A stretch of DNA of 21,998 nucleotides from Hyphochytrium catenoides (taxonomy: Eukaryota; Sar; Hyphochytriomycetes; Hyphochytriales; Hyphochytriaceae). Both the position numbers and the translations under genes were made by a program. How positions within the stretch are numbered: the stretch's first letter is position 1; every line of letters begins with the position of its first letter. Shown piece after piece: positions 1 to 9,798 of this stretch. A model generated the notes under the pieces. That model was not told the origin of the DNA, did not search any database, and saw only the letters and a list, made by a program, of their open reading frames with translations. The stretch is taken from positions 5,104 to 27,101 of the forward strand of contig FLMG01003345.1 in NCBI GenBank assembly GCA_900088475.1, written 5' to 3'.

Positions 1-35
<35 letters not shown>
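1..35. repeat. (TC)n microsatellite at left edge
   Basis: Uninterrupted TC dinucleotides run from the window edge to about base 35. On the minus strand this is a GA tract lying inside the intron (or beyond) of the HSF gene. The true length is unknown because the window begins inside it. Confidence 0.95.
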
Positions 36-37
<2 letters not shown>

Positions 38-121
38 GTTTCTCATCCTCCCTTCTATCATCCATGTTTCTCTCGTCACCTGCTCTCGCCTCTTCTTCTT
101 TCTTCTCAGATCCTCTTATAC

Positions 122-430
122 CTGGGGGATGTAGACTGAGGCGAACTGCTCTGGCTTTTTGATAATGAAGGTAAGACCATTCTTGTTCCAGCAGCAGACG
201 TCAGGCGGGCACGTCTGAATCATCTGATAGGTCTTTTCGAGGAAGACAGGAGGTGTCTTCTGATCCTTCTCTTTCTCCTTCTCTCCTCCACCGCCTCCCT
301 CTTTGGATGAGCCAGTACTCAGACTCGAACTGCTGCGAGAGAGTTCTGTCGCTCTTGGAGCTGCTACCTTGGTATCCCGCTGAGCAGAGGAGCTCAGCCG
401 TACAGACGAGGAAAGAGGAAGCTTGTGCAT
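122..430 (-). CDS. Heat shock transcription factor, first coding exon (partial gene)
   Basis: HSF proteins trimerise and bind nGAAn heat shock elements in the nucleus to activate chaperone genes. This minus-strand exon starts at the first in-frame ATG (428-430) and encodes 103 residues. Residues 1 to about 62 are low complexity: Ser-rich, then Gly-rich, then Lys/Glu-rich. The rest is the N-terminal half of an HSF DNA-binding domain: PPVFLEKTYQMI, a tryptophan in CCWNKNG, and FIIKKPEQFASVYIPQ. The exon ends in phase 0 at CAG, followed by GTATAAG, a good donor. The next exon should carry the YFKHNN / FSSFVRQLNFYGF recognition helix. It is not in bases 1-121, which are GA-rich intron, so it lies left of the window. 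An intron inside the DNA-binding domain is common in this family. The wording of the domain (FLEKTYQMI, FASVYIP) resembles stramenopile HSFs, which is an inference. Without the recognition helix, DNA binding cannot be confirmed. Confidence 0.85.
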
Positions 431-849
431 GGCTGGAGGCCAAGTTCTTTGTCTCAAAGAGGGAAAGACTGAAGCTCAGAGGGAAATCTCACAGAGAAGA
501 AACAGATGTATGCTCTCTCTTTTCGTCTCTCTCCTTGCGTGTCTCCCACTGTGTCGAAGGCTTTCTTAGTGAGCTCTCTCTCTCTTCGTTGGGTTCTCTT
601 TCGTTTGAGACTCAGACAGACTGTGAATTGGTTCTTAGCCGTGGGGAATGCAGCCACTGGGAAACGAGGTTCCACCAGCTTTCGGCTTGACTAAGGGACG
701 AAAGCAGAGACTCTATTGTACGAGGGCTGGCCAACTGGAGAGAGCGCCCGAAGAGTGAGAATCTGTCAATCAAGAGCTTGACGATGATGATGATAGAAGA
801 GAGAGAAAAGACAGCGTTTGGGGGAGAGGAAACGATCTGAGACGAGAAG
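431..849 (-). promoter_or_regulatory. Upstream/leader region of the HSF gene
   Basis: This stretch lies directly upstream of the minus-strand HSF start codon and is purine/pyrimidine biased. Open frames here on both strands are short, rich in Ser/Leu or Arg/Glu, and look like composition artefacts. No TATA box is obvious. I infer that it holds the 5' UTR and promoter because of its position. No heat shock element triplet was found close to the start. Confidence 0.35.
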
Positions 850-1002
850 GGGAAGGGAGAGAGAGCGGAGAGCGAGAGAAAAGAGAGAGAGAAGAGTGAG
901 AGGAGAGAGAGGAGAGAGCGAGAGAGCGAGAGAGCAAGAGAGAGCGAGAGAGAGAGAGAGACCGAGAGAGAGAGAGAGAGAGAGAGTTGAGAGCGAGAGA
1001 AA

Positions 1003-1060
<58 letters not shown>
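850..1060. repeat. Long imperfect (GA)n / (CT)n tract
   Basis: About 210 bp are almost pure purine on the plus strand. They consist mostly of GA dinucleotides broken by GC, AC and AAA interruptions and end in a clean GA run at roughly 1009-1056. All the Arg/Glu and Ser/Leu open frames here are products of the repeat. It lies 420-630 bp upstream of the HSF start codon and reads as CT on the HSF strand. GAGA-type tracts can exclude nucleosomes, but no function is demonstrated here. Confidence 0.95.
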
Positions 1061-1680
1061 ACAGCCAGTGAGAAGCCAAAGGAGGAAGAGACACAAGTGG
1101 ACGGTGGAGAATAGGAATATATAACGGAGTATATACCACACCAAGGTTTCTAACATCCCCTTAAACTCACAATCTTTCTTACTACAGTCATGATACTGGT
1201 CCCATGGGGTCTAAGGGACCCAAATTCTCCTATTATTGTCCACCCACGTGGTAGAAACCAATCAACCAGCAATAGGTGTATTACTACTGCCATAAAAAGC
1301 TTCAAAATGATAGTAATATGCCAATTAATCTAGAGCAATACTACAAATTCTCGGGGCATAGTAATGTTTTAGGCATTTGTTCCTTGAAGTTGCCTATTCT
1401 TACCAGTCACGCGCCATACGAAGGTTCTTTCGAAGCCCTCGCAGCCTTCCACCTTCAACATTTATTACTACCAATATGACTGTGTTAAAGAGATATTGTC
1501 TGAATCTTACTATTACTACTGCTTGGTGTCTCTGAGGATGACAGGATGCTTGGAACCATTGTCTCCTACATTACAAGGAATCGCCTTTATATAGTAAATG
1601 TATGGGCGTCTTGCCCTGCCCGTCTTTCTTCTTCCTCTTTGGGTGACGGATTGCTGGCGCCGCTGCTGCTGCTGCTGCGT

Positions 1681-1952
1681 CTTGAGAAGCAGCCCTCGGT
1701 CGTGTCTCTACTCAGCAGCAGCAATAGTAGAATGTTGTTGTTGCTGTTGGGCGAGTGAGAGGAGGAGGGCCAAGGAATTGTTAGTCCTCCCTCCGTTCGT
1801 GGTCACATCATTCTACGTAGGGCCTTAGAAGAATGATGCTGAGAGGCTGAATGATGAAGAAGGGTAACTTTAGTTATATGCATAGCCAGCAACCTTTATT
1901 ATTCTTTGTTCCTACTAGCAGCTCTCTTCTTCTTGACCTGCTGCTCTTCTTC
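1681..1952. repeat. Direct duplication, copy A
   Basis: This is the left copy of an imperfect direct repeat; copy B is 2042-2282. Shared blocks appear in the same order: CTTGAGAA near the start, GTGAGAGGA followed by an AGGGC block, CCCTCCGTTC then a CACAT block, GCCTTAGAAGAATGAT (B has GCCTCAGAAGAATGAT), a CAGCAACCTTTATT block, and finally a 23-bp identical stretch at 1930-1952 that begins TTCTTGACCTGC. Indels between the blocks give a variable offset of 330 to 361 bp. No open frame is conserved between the copies, so the repeat is more likely non-coding than a duplicated gene. Confidence 0.75.
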
Positions 1953-2041
1953 ATACGTGCTAAATAATGGATGGTCATTATTTGCCTTCAGCTTCTAACT
2001 CTCGATTGACTACTACTACCGTTGCCGCCCGGTGCCTTCTT

Positions 2042-2282
2042 CTTGAGAACCCGTCTCTTCTCTATGTCTTGTTAGTTTCTCTAAGCAGCAATAGATTTTG
2101 GTTTTGGGTGAGTGAGAGGACGAGGGCAACGGATTAACTGATCCCTCCGTTCACCGCCACATATATCAAAGGCCTCAGAAGAATGATAACAAGCGGCTGA
2201 AGAGGGGTTACCTTTTTAGAATCAGCAGCCTTTATTCTTGTCCTAACAGCCCTCCTTCTTTCTTGACCTGCTGCTCTTCTTC
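2042..2282. repeat. Direct duplication, copy B
   Basis: This is the right copy of the repeat that starts at 1681. It is diverged and shorter than copy A, but holds the same ordered blocks and ends in the identical 23-bp stretch at 2260-2282. It may be an old tandem segmental duplication, or two members of a non-coding RNA or transposon-derived family. The sequence alone does not distinguish these. No terminal inverted repeats or target-site duplications were seen. Confidence 0.75.
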
Positions 2283-3665
2283 TTATATTAATGTAGCTGC
2301 TGCGCCTGCTGAAGACCACGATGATGATCGATGAACGAGAACCGCACCGCAGCCCACGGTCCTCTACTACTTGCTGTGGGACTGACCTCTATCCTTCAAG
2401 TTATTAATAACGAACGCTACAATGATAAAAGGCCTTGTCTCCTCCAGAGTATCGTTGTAGAGTCCACTAGTTAGTAGTCGTAGCAGAATACTCCTTTTTG
2501 AAGAAGAAGAAGAAGAGATGAATTTGGTTGGATATATTGCTTGTGCTACGACTACTATAATGAGAAAGAAGGAGGAGAAGAACCTAGCAGACCAGAAAGA
2601 AAAGAAGAGCAAAGAAGCAGCGCAGGGGCCGCACTCTGGCACCCAGAGCCCGATGGGGATTGCCGAAACAACGAGCGAGGAAGCAGAGCAAGAAGTCCAC
2701 TACTAACTGCTTGCACCCGCCCACCGCCAACAACAAACCCCCTCGTATTAGGGCTGCCGTCGGGGATACTCGTCCTCATCAGGGAATAGTTGCAGAGGCA
2801 TCGAGGCAGCAGGAAGGAAGCCCAACTCCTCCTCTCCAACATGCTGCAAAAAGAGCAGCTGCAGCAGGTCGTCGTCTGGAAGAAGAAGAAGCAGAAGTCT
2901 GTTGGATGAGGGCCAAGCATATGTAGGTGTTACATACCTACTTCTGGGGGAGGTCTGGGATCTCCTTACATATCTTATTATGACAGGATGAACAGAGTGA
3001 TGGTCCCTCCCTCCTCCTTCAGTATCTTCCTTTCAGATCCTCATTTTTTGGCCCAGACTTGCACGCTGAGAGACAACGATCTTCTATTGAGATCGATGGG
3101 TTAGTATGTCGCATCATCTCTCATCACCAGCAGGCACTAGCCTTTAGTTAGCCAGCAGCCCACAATCCTCCGGAGGTAGGTCGACATCATCCCGCAATGA
3201 CCGATCGACAGAGACGAGGATTCTACACTGCCAGGAAAAGGGAGAATGACAGCAGTAGTGATTCTTCCCCCTCTATCATTTACAAGTACTGAGGAGTTGC
3301 TCTTCTTGTCGTGACTCGTCCGACACATTTCACAATACTCTCAGGCACGTTAGTTGCTGCCGCTCAATACCACGCCCAATAAGATCAAGACAAAGACCTG
3401 CTAACAAGAAGTAGCCTGCACGAAGGCCACATATGAATGAGGACTGATGAGGATCCATCTGAGTCTCTTCTGTCATTAAGACTTCTCCTCATTGTCAAGC
3501 AAGCAGCAGTACAGCGGGTGTAAAGTGAGACAGACGGAGACAAAACCTTTGGCAATATCATTACTACCCTTGCAGACACGACGGCCTGCTGCTGGTTGCT
3601 CTCACAGAGTAATATCGAGAGAGAAGAGACAATTCTTAACAGTCATCGCAGATATTGGAGGGCCA

Positions 3666-4643
3666 ATGGCTTCATCACTCTCTTCTTCTACTTCCTCCTC
3701 TGCGCTCCAGCGCTTGGCCGCACTAAAAGCAAAGGAGGTTTCCATCACATCTGGAGGAGAAGGAACATTAAAGTACGTCGTCTGTGATGAGCGGAGTGGA
3801 GAGGATGACTCGCAACAAGCAGCAGAACCTAAAGCGACTTCGAAGGTGGTTGCGTTGTGCATACCAGGCATTGGGGACCTTCGAGAGCAATATCGCTTCC
3901 TGGCACCAATGCTCCAAGAAGCTGGGATTAGTAAGGTCATTGTGGCTGATCTTCGAGGGACGGGGGAGTCAACTGTCGATGGTCTCACCTCATTCACACC
4001 TGAAGATGTCGCCATGGATATGAAGGCGATAATGGAGAACGAGCAATCTTTACCTGGTTCGGGTGAAGATATCAAAGTTGTCCTTTTGGTCAATTCATTC
4101 GCTGCGGCAGCGGCCGTCTTCCTGGCTGCAAAGCACCCCGAACTTGTCTCTGCCATTGTGGCGCTGGGAGGCTTCTTTAGAGACTCTCCAAAAGATCCTT
4201 GGATGCGATTCCTGGCCCCATTGCTCCTAAATCGACTGTGGGGACGGGCTGCCTGGATTTCTTACTATAAGACGTTGTATACTCGCCGTCCTCTACCCCT
4301 CGACTTAGAGTCGGAGTACATTCCAAAGTTGAGAGCAGTTATGGACGGCCAACACATCGATGCACTGCTTCAGTTTGCTAGGGCAAGCAAGACACCTTCT
4401 TGGGCCCTGATCGGTCAAGTTAGATGCCCAGTTTTGCTAGTTATCGGAAGTTCTGACCCTGATTTCGCCCAACCGAGAGACGAGATGGAAAGTGTCAAAA
4501 GTGCTCTCTTGGCGTCATCCCAAGTCGAAGTGCTGGAAGTTGAAAAGGCTGGTCATTATCCTCATGTTGAAGCCGCCGATGAAGTTGCGGAGAATGCTGT
4601 TACTTTCTTGAGAGCTGTCGGCATTCTTCGGAGTCAATCGTGA
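3666..4643 (+). CDS. Alpha/beta hydrolase, intronless
   Basis: This predicted serine hydrolase (esterase/lipase/epoxide-hydrolase superfamily) has 325 aa and an unknown substrate. The start is the first ATG of the frame; the open frame runs upstream only through non-ATG codons. Residues 1-60 are Ser-rich and hydrophilic and could be a leader or a spacer. The fold elements appear in order: oxyanion region PGIGDLREQ (67-75), the strand-4 motif DLRGTGES (95-102), a nucleophile elbow VNSFAAAAA with Ser144, the acid in SSDPDF (Asp264), and GHYPHVE with His297. The Ser/Asp/His triad is complete, but the usual G-x-S-x-G elbow is N-S-F-A-A, with Ala at the second glycine. Bacterial relatives I recall share the elbow form (NSMAAAAA) and the cap motif WISYYKTLY (W197). 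The gene has no introns, unlike the GTPase and E3 genes downstream. The C-terminus after the His loop is a normal last helix. The protein is probably cytosolic; no clear signal peptide is visible. Confidence 0.87.
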   Translation: MASSLSSSTSSSALQRLAALKAKEVSITSGGEGTLKYVVCDERSGEDDSQQAAEPKATSKVVALCIPGIGDLREQYRFLAPMLQEAGISKVIVADLRGTGESTVDGLTSFTPEDVAMDMKAIMENEQSLPGSGEDIKVVLLVNSFAAAAAVFLAAKHPELVSAIVALGGFFRDSPKDPWMRFLAPLLLNRLWGRAAWISYYKTLYTRRPLPLDLESEYIPKLRAVMDGQHIDALLQFARASKTPSWALIGQVRCPVLLVIGSSDPDFAQPRDEMESVKSALLASSQVEVLEVEKAGHYPHVEAADEVAENAVTFLRAVGILRSQS

Positions 4644-6301
4644 GTATGCCTTTTCATCAGTTTCATCCGCAGTGGAAAGATATCATCACTTCCTTCCCTT
4701 GCAGACTTATCCAGAGGTTGGTAGAGGTAGCATAGCTAGATTAACGAACCAGACTCAGGAGGGAGCTTCTATATATGGTGATATTAGAATGGAAGAAGAG
4801 GGGTACACTATCGTATAATAATAGCGATGGTTAGAGGTAGCAAGTGACAATAGTTAACAGGGAAAATTGCGTACCCGCAACCGCTTTATCACGTTCGTGG
4901 AACGCCTCTGTGCTTGACAAGGTAGTAACACTAAAATGCGGGAAAGAAGAAGACAACCTTGCACCGCCTCATCTCGACTCGGGCGCGTGCCTATCCTTTC
5001 CTCCCCTGATCAGGTGCATTCTTCTATCCTTTCTCTTCTTTAGTTCCGTTCACGTTGCGAAGAGTTGATTACGGCGACGAAAGAAGGACAACAGGCATTA
5101 CCACTGTACAGCTGTAAAATATCCACACCCTAGGATAGAATTAAGAAGAAGAAAGCTTTGGCATCTAGAATGACCTTCGCGCCGGCGGTTAATGAGACCC
5201 ACCGCCCCTGCCGCGAGGAGGGGCAAGGAAAGAACGTAAAGAAGATGAACGCCTGATGGGGAGGCCTGGCAATGATGGCAGCAGCTTCTCTTTGTGATCA
5301 TCAAGTAATGTTATGACTAGATAATATGACCCACGGACACCTCAGTCCACTGTCGAACAGAAGCAGCAAGAAGAAAAGGTAGAAGAAGAAGAGGGGAAAA
5401 CTGATGATGATGTTCTTCTCTATCATGAACAAAGTGATGATAGTCTTCTCTATCATGAACAAACTGAAGATGTTCTTCTCTATCATGAACAACGTGATGA
5501 TGATGTTCTCTATCATGAACAAAGTGATGATGTTCTCTATCATGAACAAAGTGATGATGTTCTCTAATATGATGAATAAAGTGATACTCCGGAGTATTTA
5601 TTAAAGAGAATGTCGATCAGAGGCACTCTTCGTGAGCCTCACCTCACAGCCCTCTCGCCACACAGCAGCGTCCTGACCTCCTGCATATAATCATAGAAAG
5701 ATTATTCGCCAACCTGAGCAGCAGAAGGAGAAGATGATGATGAAGAAGGAAAGAGGAGGAGGAGAAACCTTTGCCGATAATGGTGCGCACCTTGGTTGTT
5801 TTAGAGGAGCCAGATGTGCGCACTCAATTTCTTTATTATTTGGTATACAACTATTTACTATTCCCTATAACTAATAACCTACTCATATTATCTAGAATAA
5901 CAATCAGAAGCGTGGTTTGAAGGTGTGCTCTGGTGATGATTCTGTTGGTTCTGACACCCACACCGCTCTTCTCCCTCCTCCCTGCCCTGCAGCCCGCGCG
6001 CGGCTCAAGCGTCACCGCCGCTTTCCGGTCCATCATCGGTCCATCATCGGGCTGTCTCCCTGTGCCCACCGCCGCTGCGTACAAGGTCTGCGGACCCTTA
6101 TGAGGACCATCCTTGAGCTGGTCATATCCGTTAGCTTGACTCTCCTCTCGCTTTGCTACCTACCACCAGACACAGCGGAGCAGATCTCTTTGAGCAGCTG
6201 AAAAGGCTCTCCGACTTAAGTGGAAGTTGTGGCACACAGAGTGGAGAAGTCTAAACGGACAAGCGGTAGGTGCTCGACTCCCAAGGGCACTAAGAACAGA
6301 A
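4644..6301. other. Gene-poor region upstream of the GTPase gene
   Basis: No gene was recognised. Open frames on both strands (for example 4844-5068 plus, 5098-5304 minus, 5917-6201 plus) lack family similarity or splice support. A minisatellite at 5405-5585 is listed separately. Near 6024-6048 an 11-bp unit GGTCCATCATC is directly repeated. The final 200 bp should contain the promoter and 5' UTR of the GTPase gene. A short stretch at 6241-6265 reads VEKSKRTSG in another frame, which resembles the basic N-terminus of Grn1/nucleostemin proteins (KSKRTS). A missed first exon is therefore possible. Confidence 0.5.
5405..5585. repeat. 27/30-bp minisatellite (five copies plus a decayed one)
   Basis: The core TATCATGAAC occurs at 5421, 5451, 5481, 5511 and 5538, giving periods of 30, 30, 30 and 27 bp. 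A sixth, mutated unit at about 5565 carries AATATGATGAAT. Each unit is the core plus AAAGTGATGATG and TTCTCT. Because both periods are multiples of three, reading frames stay open through the array on both strands (a repeating FSIMNKVM on plus, LFMIEKNI on minus). These open frames follow from the repeat and do not by themselves indicate a gene. Confidence 0.95.
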
Positions 6302-9300
6302 ATGGGGAGGTTGAAAGGAATGCTCAAGGCCCAGAAGGCCGCTGCAGCGAAAGATAAGCAAAAGGTGAGGATCGCTCTTCCTCTCAGTAGCCGGCTCTGC
6401 AGCTCACAGCTCCTACTTCTGCCGCAGCGACTAAAGAAGAGGCAGGAAAGAAAGCAGTTAGCCCTGAAGCAGCAAGGAGGAGAAGGCGGTGCACCGGCCA
6501 CTGGTGCGACAGACAAGACACACAAAGCTACCTCAGCACTTCCAAGTCGAGCTCTTAAGAGAATGCAACAACAGAAGGCGTTCCGCCTGGAGGCACTGAG
6601 TAGAAGGCGAGGTCTGTACATAGATGGCAGTAGAAAGAAGGGTCAGCATGATAGAGATATTATGCCTCCTTCTTCTCTCCTCACTTATTGGATAGAAATC
6701 AAGGCACTCTCTTTGCTGACCTTGTCTCTCTGGATGGAATAGGTTTAGGAGACATCAAAAACCTTGAAGACCTGCAGCAAAGAGCCACATCGGGTGCGGA
6801 TGCCTTCCAAGAAAAGATGCAGGTAAGTAAGGGAGATGCTGTAGATGGAAGGGACAAGAGGGACCACTTAGACAAGACGAAGAAGGTCTGGCGTAAGCAC
6901 CAAGTGTTCACATATGAGAAGCGCCAAAGTGTGTCCTTGGTCTCAACCATTCTTGGGGACCTTGCCCTCCTGACAGGTTGAGGAGAAGAAAGGCAGCCAC
7001 TTCGGCGAGCTGAATGACAACTCAAGAAGAGCTTACATGAGAGAGCTCAAGAAAGTTGTGGAGAGGGCAGATGTGATCCTCGAGGTAGCAACGGGCAGGA
7101 CCAGGAAAAGGCCGCCTCAGCTCTCACCTGCGTCGTCGTCTCCAACCATGTCAATGGTTCCTTCTTTCCTCCTGATTGATCGCTTTGTCCTATCCTCTGC
7201 TTAAGCTCCTTTCTTTCTGCTTGTCGCTGTGACGTAACACAGGTACAGCTTTCATTCCACTGGCGCCTACTTTATTCTGATTGGGCGGTCATAAGCTTCC
7301 ACATCTCTCATAATGCTATGATTTACTCTGTCGGCCTCATCAGGTACTGGACGCAAGAGATCCTGAGGGCTGTCGGTGTCCTGACTTGGAGGACATGATT
7401 CTTTCAAAAGGAGGGAAGCGCCTAGTCTTGGTGCTGAACAAAGTCGACTTGGTTCCCCAGAGGGTACTCATTCCATGGCTGAGACACCTAAGGCGACAGT
7501 ATCCCACAGTCGCTTTCAAGGCTAACACGCAGGAGCAGGGAGGAAATATGGCACAGGTGTTAACATAGAAACTTATCCTTCCGCGCCATAGTCAGTCATT
7601 TTTACGGTCTTCTGTGCCACTGATTCAACTTTTACTCTTTCACGGAGTACGCTTATCGCATCCTGCTACCTTCAGCTCCACCATCTCTTCAAAATAACTC
7701 CTCTCTGGGACCAAAGCAACTTAGACTTCTTCTTGTAGGTTGAGCCCTTCGTCTCACTACGTGGTTTCTCTTCCGTTCCCGCTACCCGACGTGCCCCTCC
7801 ATTTCTGCCTCTCTCTCTCTCTGATTCTAACACCTCTTCTCCCACGGGCACTCTGTTGCAGATTAGCGGTAAAGCAGATAAAGCTCTCTTGGAGGCCCTA
7901 ACAGGGAGCAAAGCGGTTGGGACGGAGGCGCTTATGCAACTTCTGAAGAACTATTGCCGATCGCAGAACATCAAGACGGCCATCACAGTGGGCGTCATTG
8001 GCTACCCGAATGTGGGGAAAAGCTCGGTGATCAACTCTCTTAAGCGGGAGAAGGCAGTTGGAGTGTCCGCCACAGCGGGCTTCACGAAGGCAATGCAGGT
8101 AAGAAAGTTAGGGGATTCTGTTTCATAAAATTACGAAGGGTTAGCTCTTAAAAGACCATATGAGAGGAGGAGATCATGAAAGATGGGGCGATGTGAAGAA
8201 AGAGGAGAAGTGATGGTAGATTATTAAGCATAGGCAGAAAGGGAGGGGGAGAGAGAGAAGAGACAGGGACAGAAACAGAGGGCGAGAGAGTTCGTGTGTG
8301 TGGTGTGTACCTCTGTGTGTGTGTGTGTGAGAGAGAGAGAGACAGAGAGAGAGAGGGGGAGCAGACAGCGCATAGAAAGAAAGGGAGAAGCTGGAATCTG
8401 GTTGCACCATCTGGTAGGAGTTGTGGTGGCGTGGTTTGTATCTACATTATCAACCTCCACTATACCATCAGGAAGTCCATTTAGACAAGAAGATCAAACT
8501 GCTGGACTGCCCAGGCATTGTCTTCGATGACTCAGATGCTGGTGAGTTGGTCTAACCATCTAGATGGCCACAACGTCTAACTATCGCGGCCAGTCAAAAG
8601 TAACCGTTCTAATACCTCTAGGTTCTCTCTTCCTTCGTAACTGCATCAATGTGGATACGCTGAGCGACCCGATTCAGCCCGTTGAAGCCATTCTCGGTCG
8701 CTGTCAGAAGGGGCAGCTAGAGGCATTGTATGGAATAGGAGACTATGAGGATGTCATTGACTTCTTGGTGAAGGTGGCCTTCAAGAGAGGAAAGCTGCAG
8801 AAGTACGGAATCAGCGTTATCTTGCGCCAGTGATCAGTAGCTATTCTTTTGTTCGTTCTGTGCGTGTCCAGCTCCCTTTTGCTTATCTCAAGAGAACCTT
8901 TTACCGCCCTTCCTAGACACTTTGCCCGTTACTGACCTTGTAGTCTATCCTGCGGGATTCTTACTACATGCACCACACGCACTCTGACATGGGCCTCCTA
9001 TCATCTCTCCCGTATCCCTTACAGAGGAGGCATTCCAGATCGTCTGAATGCAGCCAGGGCCGTCCTTCAAGATTGGAACTCGGGAAAGATACCATTCCAC
9101 ACCGAACCTCCTAAGGAAGAGACGCTTCACTTGGGAGCAGCTATTGTTAGCAAGATGGGCGAAGACTTCAAACTGGAAGAGGTAAGAAAGAGATGGGCTG
9201 CAAGAGGTGATTAAGAGGATTTCGAGACCCAGAGAGAGGAGAGAGCGGAATTAGAAGGAGGGAAAGGAGATTGACAAGGAGAACGAGAAAGAGACGAACT

Positions 9301-9798
9301 GAGGAGTGAGGTGCCACTTCAAACCCCGCATTGGTCACTGACAACGCATTCCTTCTGCAGTTCTTGAATCCACAGGATCTTATGCGGGAGCTTCCTGCGG
9401 ATGTGGTGATGCCGATGGAAGGAGAAGAAGGAGAAGAGGAGAAAGGTGCGAGGGGCCCAGTGTGCTCTCTCACAGTCGAGGACCCAGGAAGCGGCGGCGC
9501 CATGGAGCAGGAGGAACGGCAAAACGAAGAGAAAGAGTGGGAGGACGACGAATCTGAAGACGATGAAGAGCAAGGGACTTTAGCAGTGATAGCTGATGCC
9601 ACTCTAACCGCTCAGCAAAGGTAATGAAAATAACCTTCTGTCTCTATCGTCTACCCTGCAGGTTGTTGACAGACCGTGGACAGGCGAAGAGCTCTAAAGA
9701 ACCAGAGAAAGTTGAAGAGAAGAGCACAGCGCGTAGGAGCAGGCTCGGAGGGCGAGGAGGACGCGATGGACAGAGAGGATGACTTTGATGATTTATAG
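6302..9798 (+). CDS. GNL3L: Nucleolar circularly permuted GTPase, GNL3L/Grn1 family, 11 exons
   Basis: GNL3L, nucleostemin and fungal Grn1 act in the nucleolus in pre-rRNA processing and export of the large ribosomal subunit. Exons: 6302-6364, 6428-6611, 6704-6822, 6977-7084, 7344-7556, 7862-8098, 8472-8541, 8622-8802, 9025-9181, 9361-9620, 9684-9798. They join in phase into 568 aa; human GNL3L is about 580. The N-terminus is Lys/Arg-rich (coiled coil/nucleolar targeting). A helix with [18 protein letters not shown] precedes the G domain. The G motifs come in permuted order: DARDP (G5-like, 161-165), NKVD (G4, 190-193), GYPNVGKSS (G1 P-loop, 276-284), Thr304 in AGFTK (G2), DCPG (G3, 320-323). 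Then come [13 protein letters not shown] and [14 protein letters not shown], typical of GNL3L, an acidic tail, a basic patch [13 protein letters not shown] and an end in DREDDFDDL. Least certain are the start (first in-frame ATG; an upstream exon is possible) and the exon 2/3 junction, where donors at 6616 or 6630 also exist. The sixth intron (8099-8471) holds a microsatellite. Confidence 0.93.
8238..8360. repeat. Compound GA/GT microsatellite inside a GTPase intron
   Basis: GA-rich sequence, then a GT run (about 8293-8329) and again GA, all within the 373-nt intron 8099-8471 between the exons carrying the P-loop and the DCPG motif. Short open frames here (Ser/Leu or Thr/His repeats on minus) are repeat artefacts. 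Confidence 0.9.

Larger units (their letters stand above)
1061..3665. other. Gene-poor intergenic DNA
   Basis: No convincing gene was seen in this 2.6 kb. Open frames are short and biased (runs of Leu, Ser, Glu, Lys) and none resembles a known family. The contents I can support are a CCACGTGG palindrome at 1244-1251, short CTG/CTT triplet runs near 1660-1680 and 1735-1750, the direct duplication listed separately, and a GAA run near 2503-2515. The open frame at 2518-2706 (62 aa, Lys/Glu-rich) has a real ATG but no other support. The last few hundred bases should hold the promoter and 5' UTR of the hydrolase gene. Confidence 0.5.

Noticed and set aside
612-1156. Minus-strand open frames of 128-175 codons rich in Ser and Leu
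   Set aside because: They are the translation of the GA/CT tract; composition is that of the repeat and no domain is visible.
1420-1435. Heat-shock-element-like GAAGGTTC followed by GAA
   Set aside because: Spacing of the third GAA is off (4 bp, not 2) and it lies about 1 kb from the HSF start.
1830-1862. C/D-box snoRNA-like motifs (ATGATGA, CTGA) inside the duplicated segment
   Set aside because: Box spacing does not fit, no terminal stem is seen and copy B does not keep both boxes.
2555-2920. Minus-strand 121-codon open frame with Phe/Cys/Ser runs
   Set aside because: It is the antisense of GAA/CAG-rich sequence, has no family resemblance and no splice support.
3602-4156. Minus-strand 184-codon open frame opposite the hydrolase
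   Set aside because: It is a shadow of the hydrolase coding sequence in the opposite strand.
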